This document shows, piece by piece, positions 11,601-26,010 of a stretch of 64,000 bases of DNA. The stretch is from the NCBI GenBank assembly GCA_008694505.1, contig VZDJ01000174.1, forward strand, positions 5,722,601 to 5,786,600, written 5' to 3'. A program made the position numbers and the translations under genes. Position 1 is the first letter of the stretch. Every line of letters starts with the position of its first letter. The stretch comes from Cyanoderma ruficeps (taxonomy: Eukaryota > Chordata > Aves > Passeriformes > Timaliidae). The notes below the pieces were generated by a model that was not told the origin of the DNA, searched no databases, and worked only from the letters and a program-made list of their open reading frames with translations.

Positions 11601-14600
11601 TACCAACATAACAAGGTCAAAGATCAGAAACTGGGGCAGGAGAAAACAAAAGGTACTCAGCTGCACGTGAAACTGCTCATGGCAACCTTGTAAGCTTGGA
11701 GGCATTAAAGGGAAGGAAATTTTCTTCTGCCTGAACCTTCATTTCCTGATAGATGTATTAACTCTATTTGTATCTGATCCAGGAGAAACACGTGAAGTCC
11801 TCTATTTATCAGGCTGCTCTTACAGTCCATTTGTGTTGCACTATTTTTCGTGAAGGACTGTCACTGCAGCCATGCAGGTAGTTCAGTGCATTACCAAAAA
11901 AAAAAAAAAGAAAAATCTTCCCTGCTCTATTTCCCCTGCCCTTTTTTCCTGTCTGCAAACTTGCTAAACTTCAAAAATGAGTTTTGCTCGCAGACCTTAA
12001 TATACTGAGTTTGGAAATGGATTAAGCAATGCATTTAGAGATTTCTGACAGCTTTACCCTTCAGGAAGAAATGCAAACAAAATTAAAGCTGCTTCATGAA
12101 TCTTTAAAGTGTTTAATACAAGATATGTTTTTTCAATGAACTACTGGGACGGAGATGACTGAAGGTTTCTCTCCTTCACAAACTTGATGAAATTGCTGGG
12201 CATGAAGAAACATCTGCAGTTCTGGCAAAAAAAGATAAACCCCCAAACCTACTCCTACATGCTCTGTACCTTGAAAGCTTCAGAGTGATCTGTGTTCATG
12301 TTTTATAGCCACAGCAGGAGAACAAGTTGGAACAGCTCCTTATTTGGTACATGATCAATGGAAGGACAAAGATGAATATTTTAAAAGATTATTGAACTCT
12401 TTCTCTTTAATGCTAACAAATACTACTTTTAATCACCAGGTCAATACGTATTTTGAGCCCTGTTAAACCAAAGGCTCAGACTAATCTTACCTACATGGTC
12501 ACCTTTCAGCTCCTAAATGCTGCTGTGACTTCTATGGGCACAGACGATTTACCACAGCTAAATCACTAAATTTAGTGTCTAGCTCAGCGCCTGATTTCTT
12601 TCTCCAAAAACCCACTGAGGCTTTACAGCTAGTGCTGGGTGTAATAGTAACTTTTGAGCTGCAGAAATAAACTAACATTACCTTCCTCTTCCACACTGGC
12701 ACAACAGAGGAAACGTGACAGGCTGCAAATGTCTCGTTCCCCAGCATGGGATCCAGCTGCTGACCAGTCTGCAGCAGAAGCAGTGACAGGCCACAAAACT
12801 GATTAGCTTCATGGATCATGAATCTGTCAGCCAGAGGCTCCAAGTCCTTCCTAATTAATTCTCCTTCTCGACAGAGGATGTTAACTGTATCATGGCACAA
12901 CGTTTTCTTCCAGTTGAGGGTGGCTTTTCCTGCCCTATCCAAAAACCTGAATGGAAAATTTTTGAGTTCAAGGCTTGCTCTTACTTTCTCCCCCTGTTTT
13001 GCAGCTCAGGGACAGCATTCCCATAGAACATATAATATAAATGCACCTGTGAACAAGAGAGCAGTGGTACAGAACACTGATGTTCTGTGCACCTTGAGAA
13101 AAACAGCACGTTGCATTCCAAATTAGGTAAAAAGAGAAATAAGCCATTTTCAGAAAAAGCCTAGAAATTATGGTGGTACCAGAAGATGCCTTCTTCACAG
13201 TCTGTGTTCCTTATGGAACAGCCTCCATTTTGAACTAGGCTACAGCATAAAAATCAACACCTTCTTCCTGAATTTGTTTGGAGAAGTGCAGGTACAAGAT
13301 ACAGTTCCTGTTGGTGCTCTAAGTCTGAGGAAATCCACAAAAATAATCTTTTCTTCATCTTTTCTTGTACACAATGATGCTGATGATCATTTTCTCATAA
13401 AGCAAGACCTTAAATCTACTCCACACTGTGGGAATTCCCAGCAGCTTCTTCCACATGCTCCTTGACATATTTTTTCTTATTTTGCATCCAGAAGTCTAAG
13501 AAAGAAATCCCCCACACTCATGAGAAAGAAACCAGGCCAAGCCCTTGTACCTGAGCTTACCACAAACACTTCCTGTATCAAGGAAAAATGTCCTTTCACA
13601 TCAGCCACAAACAAATTATTGCAATGTGCAATGAGTTTTCCAGAACACATCTGGTCATGGCAATTTCCCACATTCCCAGGCTGGACAATTGGATTTGATG
13701 TCTGTAGGATTTGCAGACTGAAGAACAGTAGCAGCCTTCCTAAAATAACTGTCTTTTATACCTTAGGACTCTCTCTTCACTGTCCTATTTCCTACAGGAA
13801 AGACCAAATCTACAGGAATTTCTGTCCTGTAATATTTCCATGAAGGAAAGAGCCCTTTCAAGCTGGACACAGGTGGGTTAAAGCTCCCATGGATTTTCAA
13901 TAACACACATTGGATGAGTGTTTCCTGAGAATCACAGATTTATTTTTTGTTCTTCTTCCTTTCTTTTAAATTCCAGGCCAGTACAACTGTGACTAATTGC
14001 TCTGCACATAAAAACCCAACACATGTTTGTGCCTTTTGTTTTATAACACATTTGCTCTATTTGGTTTAATTCCTCCTTTCTCTATGACAAATTATTTTTA
14101 TATTTATAGTAGAGAGCCCTGAGAACTGTCAATCAGTGACTGATAGCACAATATATATGCATAGTTAACATATGCAGCATCAAGACAACTCTACTTGTAG
14201 AGAATATTAACCCTTATATTTAGGCTTATTATACTCTTCAAAAGTAGCTGCTGCACACATAAAATAAGAGGCCTTCTATTTCAGTGAGCTATTTCTGGTT
14301 TTCCTCAGGCAAACAATACCAGAAACATGCCATTATGTCTAATACCCTTATTGATTTATACATATAAAAATGCTAAAACTAATTTCAATCACTTTTAAAA
14401 CAAGCCTCTTTATTAACATGAAAAATGGCTCAAAGCTCGTGCTCACATTCTTCTGTAGTAAAAAGTCTTTTTTTTTTTTGGTAACTTAACTTGAGTCACT
14501 AATATGTTTTGAAATACCATCTGTAAAAAATTTCCACTCTATCCCCCAGTGTGCCTGTCCGGATCTGCCTCTGGCTGTATGCTTGCTGCATCACAAAGCA

Positions 14601-14887
14601 TTAGGCTCATTGGAAATTAATGGAGAGGCTGAAATCTGCTTTCAAATGCTTTCCAAAAATCCCCAAAGAAAACAGATCCCCTGTGCAACTTTATTTTTAA
14701 TGGTGCTGCACTTAAATTTAAGGAGGAGCTCAGCTAAATTCCAAGTGACATGTATTCTGCCTCATTTTAGGTGATTAAAACAAATGGCTTGTTTAGTGAT
14801 TCTCAAGATTTTGCAAATATCCTTGCCCCTCCTCCAACTGGATTCTTAGCTTGCATCCTTTTAAAGTAAAAACTAGAGAAGAATTCT

Positions 14888-14935
14888 CTTAAAAACAAAA
14901 GCCATAAAGGCCTTAAAAACAAAAGCCATAAAGGC
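14888..14935. repeat. Perfect 24-bp tandem duplication
   Basis: Two identical adjacent copies of a 24-bp unit that starts CTTAAAAACAAAAGCC lie in intron 2. Perfect identity suggests a recent slippage or repair event. The locus may vary between individuals. Confidence 0.9.
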
Positions 14936-17900
14936 CGTCTTTGAAAATACAGCTTTGAGGCTGGAGAGCTCTTTGAAGTTAAGTGAAATATAAAAATTGG
15001 TGAAATCGATGAAGCAATATTAAATAGAGGCCAAACTAAAGGCATTGTGTCAGTTTGTTTGAAGATCTTATCAGCAAAATACATTCGGGAGAACACTACC
15101 TTTTGTGCAACTTTTTAAAAACTTAACTCTGGGAACCATGTTGTCTGCGGGGAACCGAGAATACACACTCATATTTCTGCTTTGCCAAAACTAAGACCTC
15201 GTATTTCAGGTGGGGAAGGTTCATAAAGAGCCATCCAGAAAGCCAGAACATGTTTTCCAGGGTGCATTCACAAAATTGGCTGCTGCCACCAAGGGTCAAT
15301 GCCCTCCAGCAAGCCACGTGAAGCCATTTAGCTGCACTTCCAGCAGCACAGGCTGTTAGCACTTTTCCCATTAAAGAAGTGTTTTTCCACTCAAGGTGAT
15401 GCATCAAGATCCCAGAAAAGGTTCTTTATGGCAAAGGAATAATTAATCCCAGCATGTCTGCAGGGAGTGAGATGGTAACAGCCCAGATATCCAACAGCAG
15501 GTTATAAATCTGAAGACAGCACCTCCTCTGAAGCTCCTCTCCTATTGCCTACTGAGCCTGTGCCAGACAGAAGGGAAAAGCAGTGGAATTTATGAAATCA
15601 AAGGAATTATTTTCAATAAATAATGCATAAGAGTAAACTCACCCTATTCCATTTGCACAGAACAGTTTGCTGTCCCCTTGAAGCTATTTGTTATTCAGAT
15701 AATAATATGTAAATACAGAAAGTTATCCTTGACTATTAGAAAATGTACTGCAAAGTATTTAACATTTAAAAACCCAGGTACTTCTGTTTAATTTTGACTA
15801 TCTCTCTGCCTCAGCTGGTGTTGCTGCTGCTGGACAGAGGCTGAGTATCACAGTGTTACCTGGAAATGTAGGGCAATATAAAAGTTTTCAAGGTAACTGC
15901 TGCAGAGCTCTTCATGAATTTCATTATGGGTTTGCTGTCACGTTGCAGTGTAGTGCTAAGGAGGAGAATAGAGGAACGCAATATTTTTCCCCTATCACTT
16001 CAGCTAACAATGTTTTTTATGGTCTTGAGAGGATATACTACAACGTTTGGCAAACAATCCCTTCTTTAATAGGCTCCAGTGTATTTCACAGGAGACCAGC
16101 TTTAATCTTTGGTCAAATTCAGTTATGCAGCAGACTGTTTCTTTCTACCTATGTACAAATACAGGATGGTTGGATGAGTAAACCACCAAACGGGAGGTCA
16201 GCCATAAACTGGATAAACTCCACCACTGCCTGCCAAAACTGTAGTGAGAAGCTCTTTAATCTTGACTTGTCCCAGCTGTTGCTGTGAGGTCGGTTGTAGC
16301 CCAGAAAGGTAATCACAGCACTATCATGAGGTGGTGTACAAGCTCATTTGACTAACCAGCAATGGCCTTGAAATGTTTGAACAGTAGTCACGGGCCTCCT
16401 CTTACTTTAAATGATCAATTCTTATCAGAGTGAAAACAGAACCAAGTTTATGGTATGTGGGAGGAATTATGGTTCAAATAGAGCAGTGTTCCAAGAACAA
16501 ATGCATAAAGAACATTGATTTAGCACTGAAAATGGGAGTATTAAATCCACGATGTTTAGATGCTTTATATGGGATTGAGGAGAGAGCCTGGTGGCAGCAG
16601 CAGAGTGTTTATAAAAAGTCTGAGTCAGGCAGAGAGGACAAAGGAAGGTGCATGTGCCGGGTGTGGGGAGGAATCACACATCAGATGATGGAGCACATCC
16701 AAAGCTCTTCATGAGCTCCAGGTCAGGATCCCAAAGGATAAATCATTGGGCAAGAGCAGTCAAATCCTGAAGTGCAGATGGGACTTTACTGCTCCCTACA
16801 TCTTCCCCAGTGATACTGGCAGGATCATTCTCTATGCATTACAACTAATCTGTGAAATGCCCTATTCAAGTAAAGCACCTAAGCCTGTCTTAACTTCACT
16901 GAGGTTATTCATACACTTAAAACTAGGAACATATTGAAGTGCTTCGTTGGACTGGAGCCTAATTGCACTTTTATAGCTTTTGTTTAAATTAAAGGCTAGT
17001 TAGAGGTGAACAGCACAGTATTCGACAATTTCATGCACTTCGAAGTTAAATGTTAACAACAGTTCCTTTCTAACTGTTTATACAGCTTCAGTTTGTATAA
17101 CTTGAGAAAACTCTTGTGTTTTTATTTAGCTTTGGTTACATTTAGAAATGAAAAAAAGTTTTTAAAAATCCAGCCACGTTTAGTGCCTAACACATAGCTA
17201 ATACCTAGAGCACACACCTCATAGCAGCAAAACAGTGCAATGTATGGGGATTTTTTTATATTTATGAGCTCTTATTCTAATTTAAAAAAAAAAAAAACAA
17301 ACCCACAACCAAAACCAGGTCAGCATGTGCTTGCTTTTCAGGTTGACAGAAATTAGGCACACATCCTAGACTAGGCAAGGTACTTAAGTAAGGCTGTGAA
17401 TTTGAGCAGGCCAAGGACACTCAGAGCCTTTTCCTGGCTCTGAGATTTGGCCATTGCAGCACTTCTCTGTTCCTGCACAAACCAGCCTGCTGAGAAACTA
17501 CTCCCCTTTTCACTTTGTGTTCTCTGGTATCTTTTCTATCTCGCCCACAGATCACAAGCGTTTTAAATTCCCATCCTCAGTGTTTGCAGAATTGAATTAA
17601 TTTGCCACCTTAGAGAAAGGCAGGAGTGAGTTCTCTGCACTGGGGGGACAGAGCATTGCCATTAACCGTGTGCCCAGCAGGCTGAGGGTCTGTTCACAAC
17701 CCTGCCCCTCCTCATCCCTCATCTGCAGACACACACATTCAACCAGAGCCTTCCAGGCTGTTTTCTCAGACCTGCACTTAGAGAAACTTTCCCCAAGTGC
17801 TTCCATAGATCCCCAGGCCTGTCAGGCAAAGGAGGGGAGGGCTCCTCTCTGAGCAAACAGAACACAAATTCCCTGTCTCATGGTACACGCAGGTTAATAA

Positions 17901-20900
17901 CACCAAGGCAAAAAGCCAATGGAGTAGCTGGAGGTCAAGCATTTGTTTTCAGGCAGTGTAGAAAATACAGGAGCAAAGCTTCAATGTCATTTTTATCTTG
18001 GGTTTAGTGTAAACCACACCATGACCCTCTGGGAGAGCTGTGCCCTAATGAAACATCCACGGCGGGGATGAAAGCTTACTCCAGTCTCTGAATGAGACAA
18101 CTGCTCACTTTGTGGATGGAAATAACTAAAATTTATGCCTTTCCTCTGAAATTTTAGGGGTACAGACTAACTTAGCAACAACACCCCAGGGTATTTTACT
18201 GCACTGTTTTAATTATTATTGCTGCTCTTAATATTCCACCATTATTCAAGTCTGAAGTAGTGTGTCTGCCTGAGAGGTGTGTTTCATACCACCCCAGAGG
18301 CCAGCCCGCTGCTGGGGCCTTCAGAAGACAAAATGCATAAATGCAGACTAACAAAAGCCTGGCAGCGTAGAATAAATAATATACTCATCCCCTGGAGCAA
18401 AGAAGAAAATAAACTAATTAAGGAAATATTTGACAACCTGAAGGCATTTAACACAGGTGAAATGCAATTCCAGAGGGTTTTGTGTCTAGAAGCTGAGAAA
18501 CAGGGAGCTTGTGCAGAAGTAATACACAGAGATGATATCTTCAGTAATTTAAAACCTCCTAGAGCCTCACTGACAAATCCTGACACACCAACAGCACCTG
18601 AAATTGTGGGTGCACTTAGACCAAACTCCCTTGATGCTGCATTCAGGAGGGTGGCCTGGGTTGACTGTGGTTTGGTTTTGAGACCACAGCAGAAGGTCTA
18701 GAAACAATGTAACAGAGGACAAGAACGTTTCAGAAAGCTAGAGGAACAGGAAACAGAGTCCTCACGCTTCAATATCATAAAACTTTCAAACAGCTTAACT
18801 GGCAGGTGCTGTTTCAGAGAAACCAAACCTTGGAAAGCATCTAGATCAAGCCAACCAAGACAGGGAGCTAACATTTGCCAGCCTGTATCTGTCAGGTACT
18901 TCTGGCTCTGGCTACTTTTAAGAGTCTCTCACTTTTATTAGCACTAAATTCACTCAAAACAGGAGACACAGGCAAAACAAGCACAAACTGATACTATTAA
19001 AATGAAATAGTGCCTCAACCTGGAGTTCACAATTCAGTTTTATTTCAGACAGAAGAGTAAATTGTCTGACATTTTGGCCTGTTCATGTTTTTATCACAAA
19101 GACACAAACAACAACAACTAAAAGACCTTGAGGTTATGTGACCTGAAACCTTGACTTTCCTATACTATAAAACCTATCCAAATAAAATAGGAATAAGAAC
19201 TTGCTAATATTTAAAGCTACATCAGGAGGACATCTGGAGATAATACATACCTCACACTGTCAGCAGAACTAAATTTGCATAAACCTTTTAAGAAAGAAAT
19301 GGGAAATATTACTTCAAGCCATTAGAGCGCCTTCAAAGCCCTACAAAGAATCTCAGATAGTGTAACAGAGGTACAGAGGTACATGCAAAGAAACATTAAA
19401 GGAAAAGAAATACCACCCTGAATTCATTGTCTGTCTTGTTCTGTTACTTCTTTTTATCCTGTAATGTGATATCATGGAGTGTAACATAACATGACAGTTC
19501 AGAAATTTACAGGAATACCCTTTTCTCCCTGGAAGTGATAGCAGGCAACAACCAGCCACAGGCTCAGGGAAGGGAAAGGAAAGAAATTCTAAAATGCCAG
19601 CACTGCAAGTCCTGGCTGGATCTCAGCAGTGCTCCTGCACTACAGATATACATTTACCTATGAAAGAACAGTTCACAGAATGTGTAGGCAGCACCCCACC
19701 ATTGCTGTTCTTCAGGAGGAAATACTCCTTCTGCCATGGAAATACTGTGGCTTTCTGTTTTCAAGTTTAAAAAATTACAACAGTCTCTAAAGAATAAAAG
19801 GAAAAAAAACCCCAGTGGTGCTTAAGGTGAATGTGCAGGTCACATGAGACACATTTAGTCTGAAGATTGATGAGAAAAATTGAGGGATGCAAACAAGCTT
19901 TTTGATAATTTTTTCTTTTCCTCCCAGCTGACCAGGCTGCCCACGCTGGCAGGTCATTCTTCAGTGAGAGTTGCTAGTACAGAAATCTGGTCTTATTCCT
20001 GCATGCCTCGAGCACGTAACACTTTGGGCTGGATTCACCTGAAATTCCATTTAAGTTGGCTGCCCTGGGTTCCTGAGGGAGGGACTTGCAGAGGACATTA
20101 CACTCTGTACATGACAGGCAATGCTGCCATGGCCTCTCCATCCACCACACAGACAGCCAAGTCCATCAGCCTAAATCAGATGTCTAATTTCTAGTCACTG
20201 TTATGCAACCCACCTTAGGTAAACTATTCATGTATTCAAGAGTACATTCTGGTGCAGACAAATTGCAGGGAATGGCTTCCAGTCTCACTGCATTTAAACA
20301 CAACATTGCAATCAGTTATTTTTTATACTCCCTGGTTAATCAAATGCAGCCTTCACTAAATCTACATTTATTAGTGCTGACAGTCATGCAGAACTTATCT
20401 TCAACAATTAGTATACACAAAGGCACTGCAAAAATGTAGAAGAGGAAAATTACTGCATTTGAACATAAGGTGGCTTTTTGGAAAAGGTTGATCATTTTTA
20501 TAGTTCTTTTTAATTTAGCCTTTCTGGCGCTCCTTTCATCCCACAGGTCAGTGTTAATGATCAAGACCTATGTTATACACTTTGCAGTATAATTAAAGTC
20601 ACTACTTAATTGGAAAGCCTAGCACTAAACAAAAGGGAATCAATAATGAATCTAATGGGAAAAGCCAGAGAAAACATCTATTGAATATCAGTAATAACTG
20701 TGAGATACTGCCATGTGTCCAGCCCTGCTGCTATGGAGACAGCATGGAGGCTCTGCTCATGAGCCATGTCCTGGCAAAAACTGTGGTTCTGGCCTCAAAA
20801 AGGGGATGGAAGGTGTCTCAACATCTTTTTTAATTATTACTGGGAAACACAGTCACTGTTGTAACCCATTCCTCAGTCTTCCCACTGGAGTAATTTAACT

Positions 20901-23486
20901 TTGCACAACTAACTAAATATACAAAGGCCTAAAGGTGACCTGGGATTTGGGAGACCAAGGTTGGAGCCCACATTCCACCTAATCAATCATTATTTGTGCA
21001 AGCAGAGCTCCAGCAGAGGCTGGGAGAAGACCTGAAGTACCTCCATAAACAGGGTCAGGTCATGGCTCCAGGGCTCAGTGACAGCTCCAGAGGGACTGTG
21101 CTGATCCAGAGCACTGGGCTGTAGGTGCTGACAGTACCTGTGACTTCCTCAGAATTTTCTTGCCCAGCCAAAGAAACAGGTGATTTTTTTTTCCCCCTCT
21201 CCTTTGAGGGCTTTGCACAGTTCCAGCCTGAGCCCCTTACAGTCAAACGAGAAACATTTCCCAAAATGCAGTGACAAGCCTGTGGGGTACACAGGGATAC
21301 ACAAATAAGTCCAGCTGGCTCAGGGGCAGCAGTATGAGTGAATTTAGGTTGTCAGCTGAGATCCCAAATGATCTGAGTCAGAACTACAACACCAAAAGCT
21401 GAAGAGGAGCTGGTCAGAGCCCAGCTCACCACAGAGGAAGCAGCACAAGGATTTACTCAGCCCACACCAGTTCCTCCTGCTCTTGGACAAGGCAAAAGTC
21501 AGCTGGAACTTGGCTGCATCTCTCTGGGGCTGTATCTCCAGTTGTTCACACAGATAATGTGCATGCAAAGGTGCTGTTTGTAGGGGATTCATAGCCCCAG
21601 GAAAATGCCCAGCCCATGTAACTTGGCAAAGCTGGGAAACAGCTACATCAACTCCCAGAGCACGTGTGTACATCCCTCTCCTTGGCCCTGCTCAAATCCA
21701 CATCTGGACATTGATTTGGGATCTAATTAAAACACTTCACTTAGTTTCATCTCTTACTGAATTTCCCTCCAATAAACAATCTTAATCTGTTGCCCAGAGG
21801 TAATTCTGTCTGCTCCATTTTCTCTCTCTGTTTTTCCTTCTCTCTGCTTCAATTTACGTCATATGTTCAGAGAGGCCAAAAAAAGGGATTTTTCAGAATT
21901 TTAGCATGTTTTTTTGGATTGATTGAGAGTGGGTGCAAAAAAAAAAGTCAAATGCTTTCCTATAAAAATAAGCCTAATTGAAATCAAAATATCATGCTAT
22001 ACTTTGATTGTGAAACGCTGTTCTGCTTAAAAAAATGAAATGCTTAATTTCAACTAATGTTTCATTTTACTGTGACCTGATATTTAATCTGAAAGTATTG
22101 GTGGAAGCTAGTAATGGAAAATTCATCATTTCAAGAACGATTTTTTAAATGGGAAACTAAAGATTTCATTGGTCTAAACACTTTGTTTAAACAGACATTT
22201 CACAGAAAAAGTTCAGCCTAACACAAAATATTTTTAGGCGATTTTTTTTTTCACTTGTCATTTTCTGCTAATCAGAAATTCTGATTCCTGGAAAGCTCTG
22301 GATCTGTTCCACTTCAAATATTCCTTGCGCAGAGGCCCATTACATTGCACTCTGGTTAACCTGGAAAGAATCCTAAGGGTCTGTTTTAATCCGGAGTTGC
22401 CTGTGTCATTTCTCTAAGTGGCTCAAAGAACACCCAGCGTCCCCAGAGGATCTGAAAAACGGGTCACGAGGCAGAGCGAGCAGCAGAGGTGGGGTAAAAC
22501 CAAATAATCCCAGACCCAGCTTTCTCCAATGCACTGATGCAAAAGCTGATGCTCTTTGAAAGCCATCTGCCTTGGCCCTGCTCCTGCAGCAATGCCCAGC
22601 AGAGGAGGGGAGGGCAGGGGCCCTTCAGCCACAGCGCTGACCCTCCTCCCAGCACAGAGAAACCGCAAACACACTGATGACGTGGCTCCAGAGAGATGCT
22701 GAAATGATGGCTGAACTGTCACAGGGACTCCACAGAGATCTGCCACCAAAAGAAAACCTTAAGCAAAGTTCAAGGTGATGGTTGTGCCTTGGCAGGTGGC
22801 TACAGCTCGGTGGTCACTGAGCACCATCCCTGACAGCAGGGCTGCTCTCTCTGCTGGCCTCACTCGAGCTGCTGCTATTAAACCTCTGAATGAACAGATC
22901 AGAGGTCTATTTACCAAGCCTGCCCCCTTGGTAGCACTATTTGATCAGCTCCAGAATTCTTTTTGATAGGTAATTAAAAAAGCTTTTCCTTAGGTATGGA
23001 GTGGATTGAACCATTAATTACACTCCACAGCCCTAGAGATGCAATTCTTTTGCTATTGTGAGATGTCTATGGCAAACCACAAAAACACTTGCCTCCATAA
23101 AAGAACTGAATAAACGAAAGCAATTTCCTTGAGACCCAGATTTCTCTGTGTTTTATGGCTAAAGTTGCCACAGCATTAATAAGTTTGCTCTTTAGGGCTG
23201 AATTTTCTCAATACAAACGTCCATGACCGTAACACAAATATCTTCTTCAGCTGATAGAGTCAACAGACTGAATCCATACATTAATATTATTATTATCACT
23301 GAGCTACCACAAAGCACTCGGCATCCAGTTCCACAAAAAAAGATCAGTTAAATTAAAGATCCTCACCAAGCAGCGACAATTTTGTGTAAAAGCCAATTTA
23401 GCCATTATGGAAGCTGCAGGATCATATTAACTTTTCTCAAAAGTATGCATAATGCATGACAGCAAGTGGTTTTGACAAGTGCCTGA

Positions 23487-23512
23487 GTGTGTGTGTCTGT
23501 GTGTGTGGATGT
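23487..23512. repeat. Short imperfect GT repeat
   Basis: About 26 bases of TG/GT with interruptions (GTGTGTGTCTGTGTGTGTGG), in intron 2. It is too short and interrupted to be a strong microsatellite. Confidence 0.7.
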
Positions 23513-25804
23513 GTCCTGCATGTAAAGAAACCCCTCAAGTTATTTAAGCTGCAAAGTCAAGTGATAGAAAGTTAGCAAATGCTGGATTTACAGGTGGAGC
23601 ACCTGTTCAATTCTACTCCTTGCTATGCAGCCTGTGCATCAAAAAGAACAGGGGAATTGATGTTATCCTGAGAGACAATGCTTATGTTTGAAAGCATCTG
23701 GTTAGCTGACGCTTCCCAATTTTCCAGCATGCTACACAGTAAAACAAACAGCTTTTGTACGTTGGGGGCCTTTACCCCTGTCTTTGAATGACATTCCCTA
23801 AGGTTTTGGGTTGGGTAAGTTTTTGTACTTTCTTTAACCTTGATAAAGTCAGAATCGACAGTCATATGGGGCTTTAGCACCTCTGCCTTCATGCATGACT
23901 GGGAAGGATTGAGTCTGATGTTTTTTTACTGGAGCAGGGGCTGATATTTTGTGCTAGAGCTGGCAGCAGTGGAGGCTGTTATTCCCCCAAAAGGGCAGGA
24001 GGATGAATTCTGCCAGCCTGTTGTAGCCACACGGGGAGACCTGTTCTCCTCTGCCCAGCGCCTGCAGGGGTTTAGGTGGCTGAGCCTGGGAAGTGCAGAA
24101 TCTCCACCAAAATCTCACCTCTGTTGCTCCAGGTCTGGTTTTGACTGTTCGGTCAAACATTATCCCTTTGACATTTTGGTAAGAAAGGCATGGACAGAGC
24201 CCAGCAGGTTTTACAGCTTTCCCAGGGGCAGGATTCAGGACTATTCACACCTACACATATTGGGAAGGATAAGTGACACAAATACATGTTCCTGTGCTTT
24301 CCAACACACAAGGTTCATTGGCATCAGTAGATTATTTTCACTCAGTGCTCAGGTTTTTTCAATCACAATACTCATTTTATATATGGAAGAAAATGTATGG
24401 AAATTACTCCAATAACACTTCACCATCAAGTAACACCTTTCTCAGAGAACCACAGAACAAGCTTAGCCATGTGCTTGCAAAATAAAAATAACCTATTCCT
24501 TACAAGAAAAGCTTCTCTTTCTTCCATTTCATGGAGGAAATAAGATGTGTTAGTGAGGGCCAAGAGTCCTGCTAATACTTAACTGCTGGGAAGAGAAATC
24601 AGGACATCAAACATTCTGAGCTCTCCACAAGATATTTTCTGCAGTGGTATAGCACTTGAAAAACTTCAAATATATTATTTATACATCTCTGATTGATATT
24701 TTAAAATCTCTGATATTGAGAAAAAAATATGAGATATATTTATAATACCATGCTAGAATCAAACTGTAGTTTTGTAACTATTATGTGTTTGTAATCACAA
24801 GCAGGCCGTTTACTGCCAGTGCCTCTGTTTGGCACACAAACACAACATGCACAAAATTTGCTTTTGTGTCCTGTACCAACAAAAATTCTTATCCAAAAGA
24901 AAAGATTTCTGAGTTAAAAAGAATATCTGCAGTGGCAGCAGCAGGTAGGAAAGCAGAACAAAATATGAGAAAAGCATCTCGAGGGCAGGAGTACCCACCC
25001 AGGCTTGAGACTTTGCTGCAGTGGAAGGACAGGGAGGTGACTCCAATTTAGGAACCTTCATGGTCACGCTGCCTGACTGTGCACCTCTGTAGTGCAACAT
25101 ATTTTTTAATTTGCTGCATGGGGATGAAAATACCTCCTGAAAAGCAATTAAACTGCCAAGTGTTTATGAACCTATGCTTGTAGGTGGAACAGAAGGCTTA
25201 TTCTATCAGAATAATAGTGGACAACAATAAGAGGGGAGCTCCAATGAACTAAAGTACAATTATTTCTCATCAAGCCTGGAAGATTACAGGTCCCAAGTTT
25301 CCCTACGTTTACTTTCATAAATTGTGCCTTTGCAATGCAGACTTGAGTATAAATTCTCCCAGTTCATATCTTTAATACCTACTGGTGTGTGCAAATACAT
25401 AGATTGAATGCTTTAAATGGAAGCCAGAATGGGGAGAAAGCAGAGTTTAATACTTTGGGAATACAAATTCAGATAAGTGTTTTTATTCACAGGCTGGCCA
25501 TGGACTTTGTACATGGCCTTGGACATTGATTCTACCTTGCTTCTTAATTTAAAAATGAAAAGCCCTCTCTTTTAAAAAATGAACAGTCCTAGGAATGACA
25601 TGAATATAAATCACAAGGAAACTGAGAAGTGAGAGCTGGAGAGATGAGACCACTGGGCAAATCAGCACACAGGTCAGTTGGACAAGAGTGGTATTGCTAA
25701 GCCTGTCTCAAGCTCCTGGAGGTTTAGCTCTCTCCAAGACAAAATTAGACCAGAGTGTCTAAAACAGTCAAGCTCAGTTTTGGTACATGCCCTTTTTACA
25801 CTGG

Positions 25805-26010
25805 GAGCTGCAGAGCTGGATGCAGCTCCAGCTGGGGTCTCACAAGAGTGGAGCAGAGGGGCAGAATCCCCTCCCTTCCCTGCTGCCCATGGTGAGGGAG
25901 GAGCCCAGGACACGTTTGCCTTTCTGGGCTCTGAGTGCATTGGGCCATGTGGAGCTCCATGTCAACCAACACACCCACGTCCCTCTCCTCAGGGCCGCTC
26001 TCAAACCTTT
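25805..26010 (-). mobile_element. CR1 LINE fragment (ORF2 3' region), minus orientation
   Basis: The plus strand matches the antisense of the CR1 region upstream of the 3' end: GAGCTGGATGCAGCTCCAG, CTGGGGTCTCACAAGAGTGG, AGCAGAGGGGCAGAATC, TTTGCCTTTCTGGGCTCTGA, GTCAACCAACACACCCACG and CTCCTCAGGGCCGCTCTC follow the consensus order. The ORFs across it are remnants of the element and not host genes. The ends are approximate. Confidence 0.8.

Noticed and set aside
15853..16287. 144-codon plus-strand ORF in intron 2
   Set aside because: Unrecognised peptide without context. It matches what chance openness in AT-rich DNA can give.
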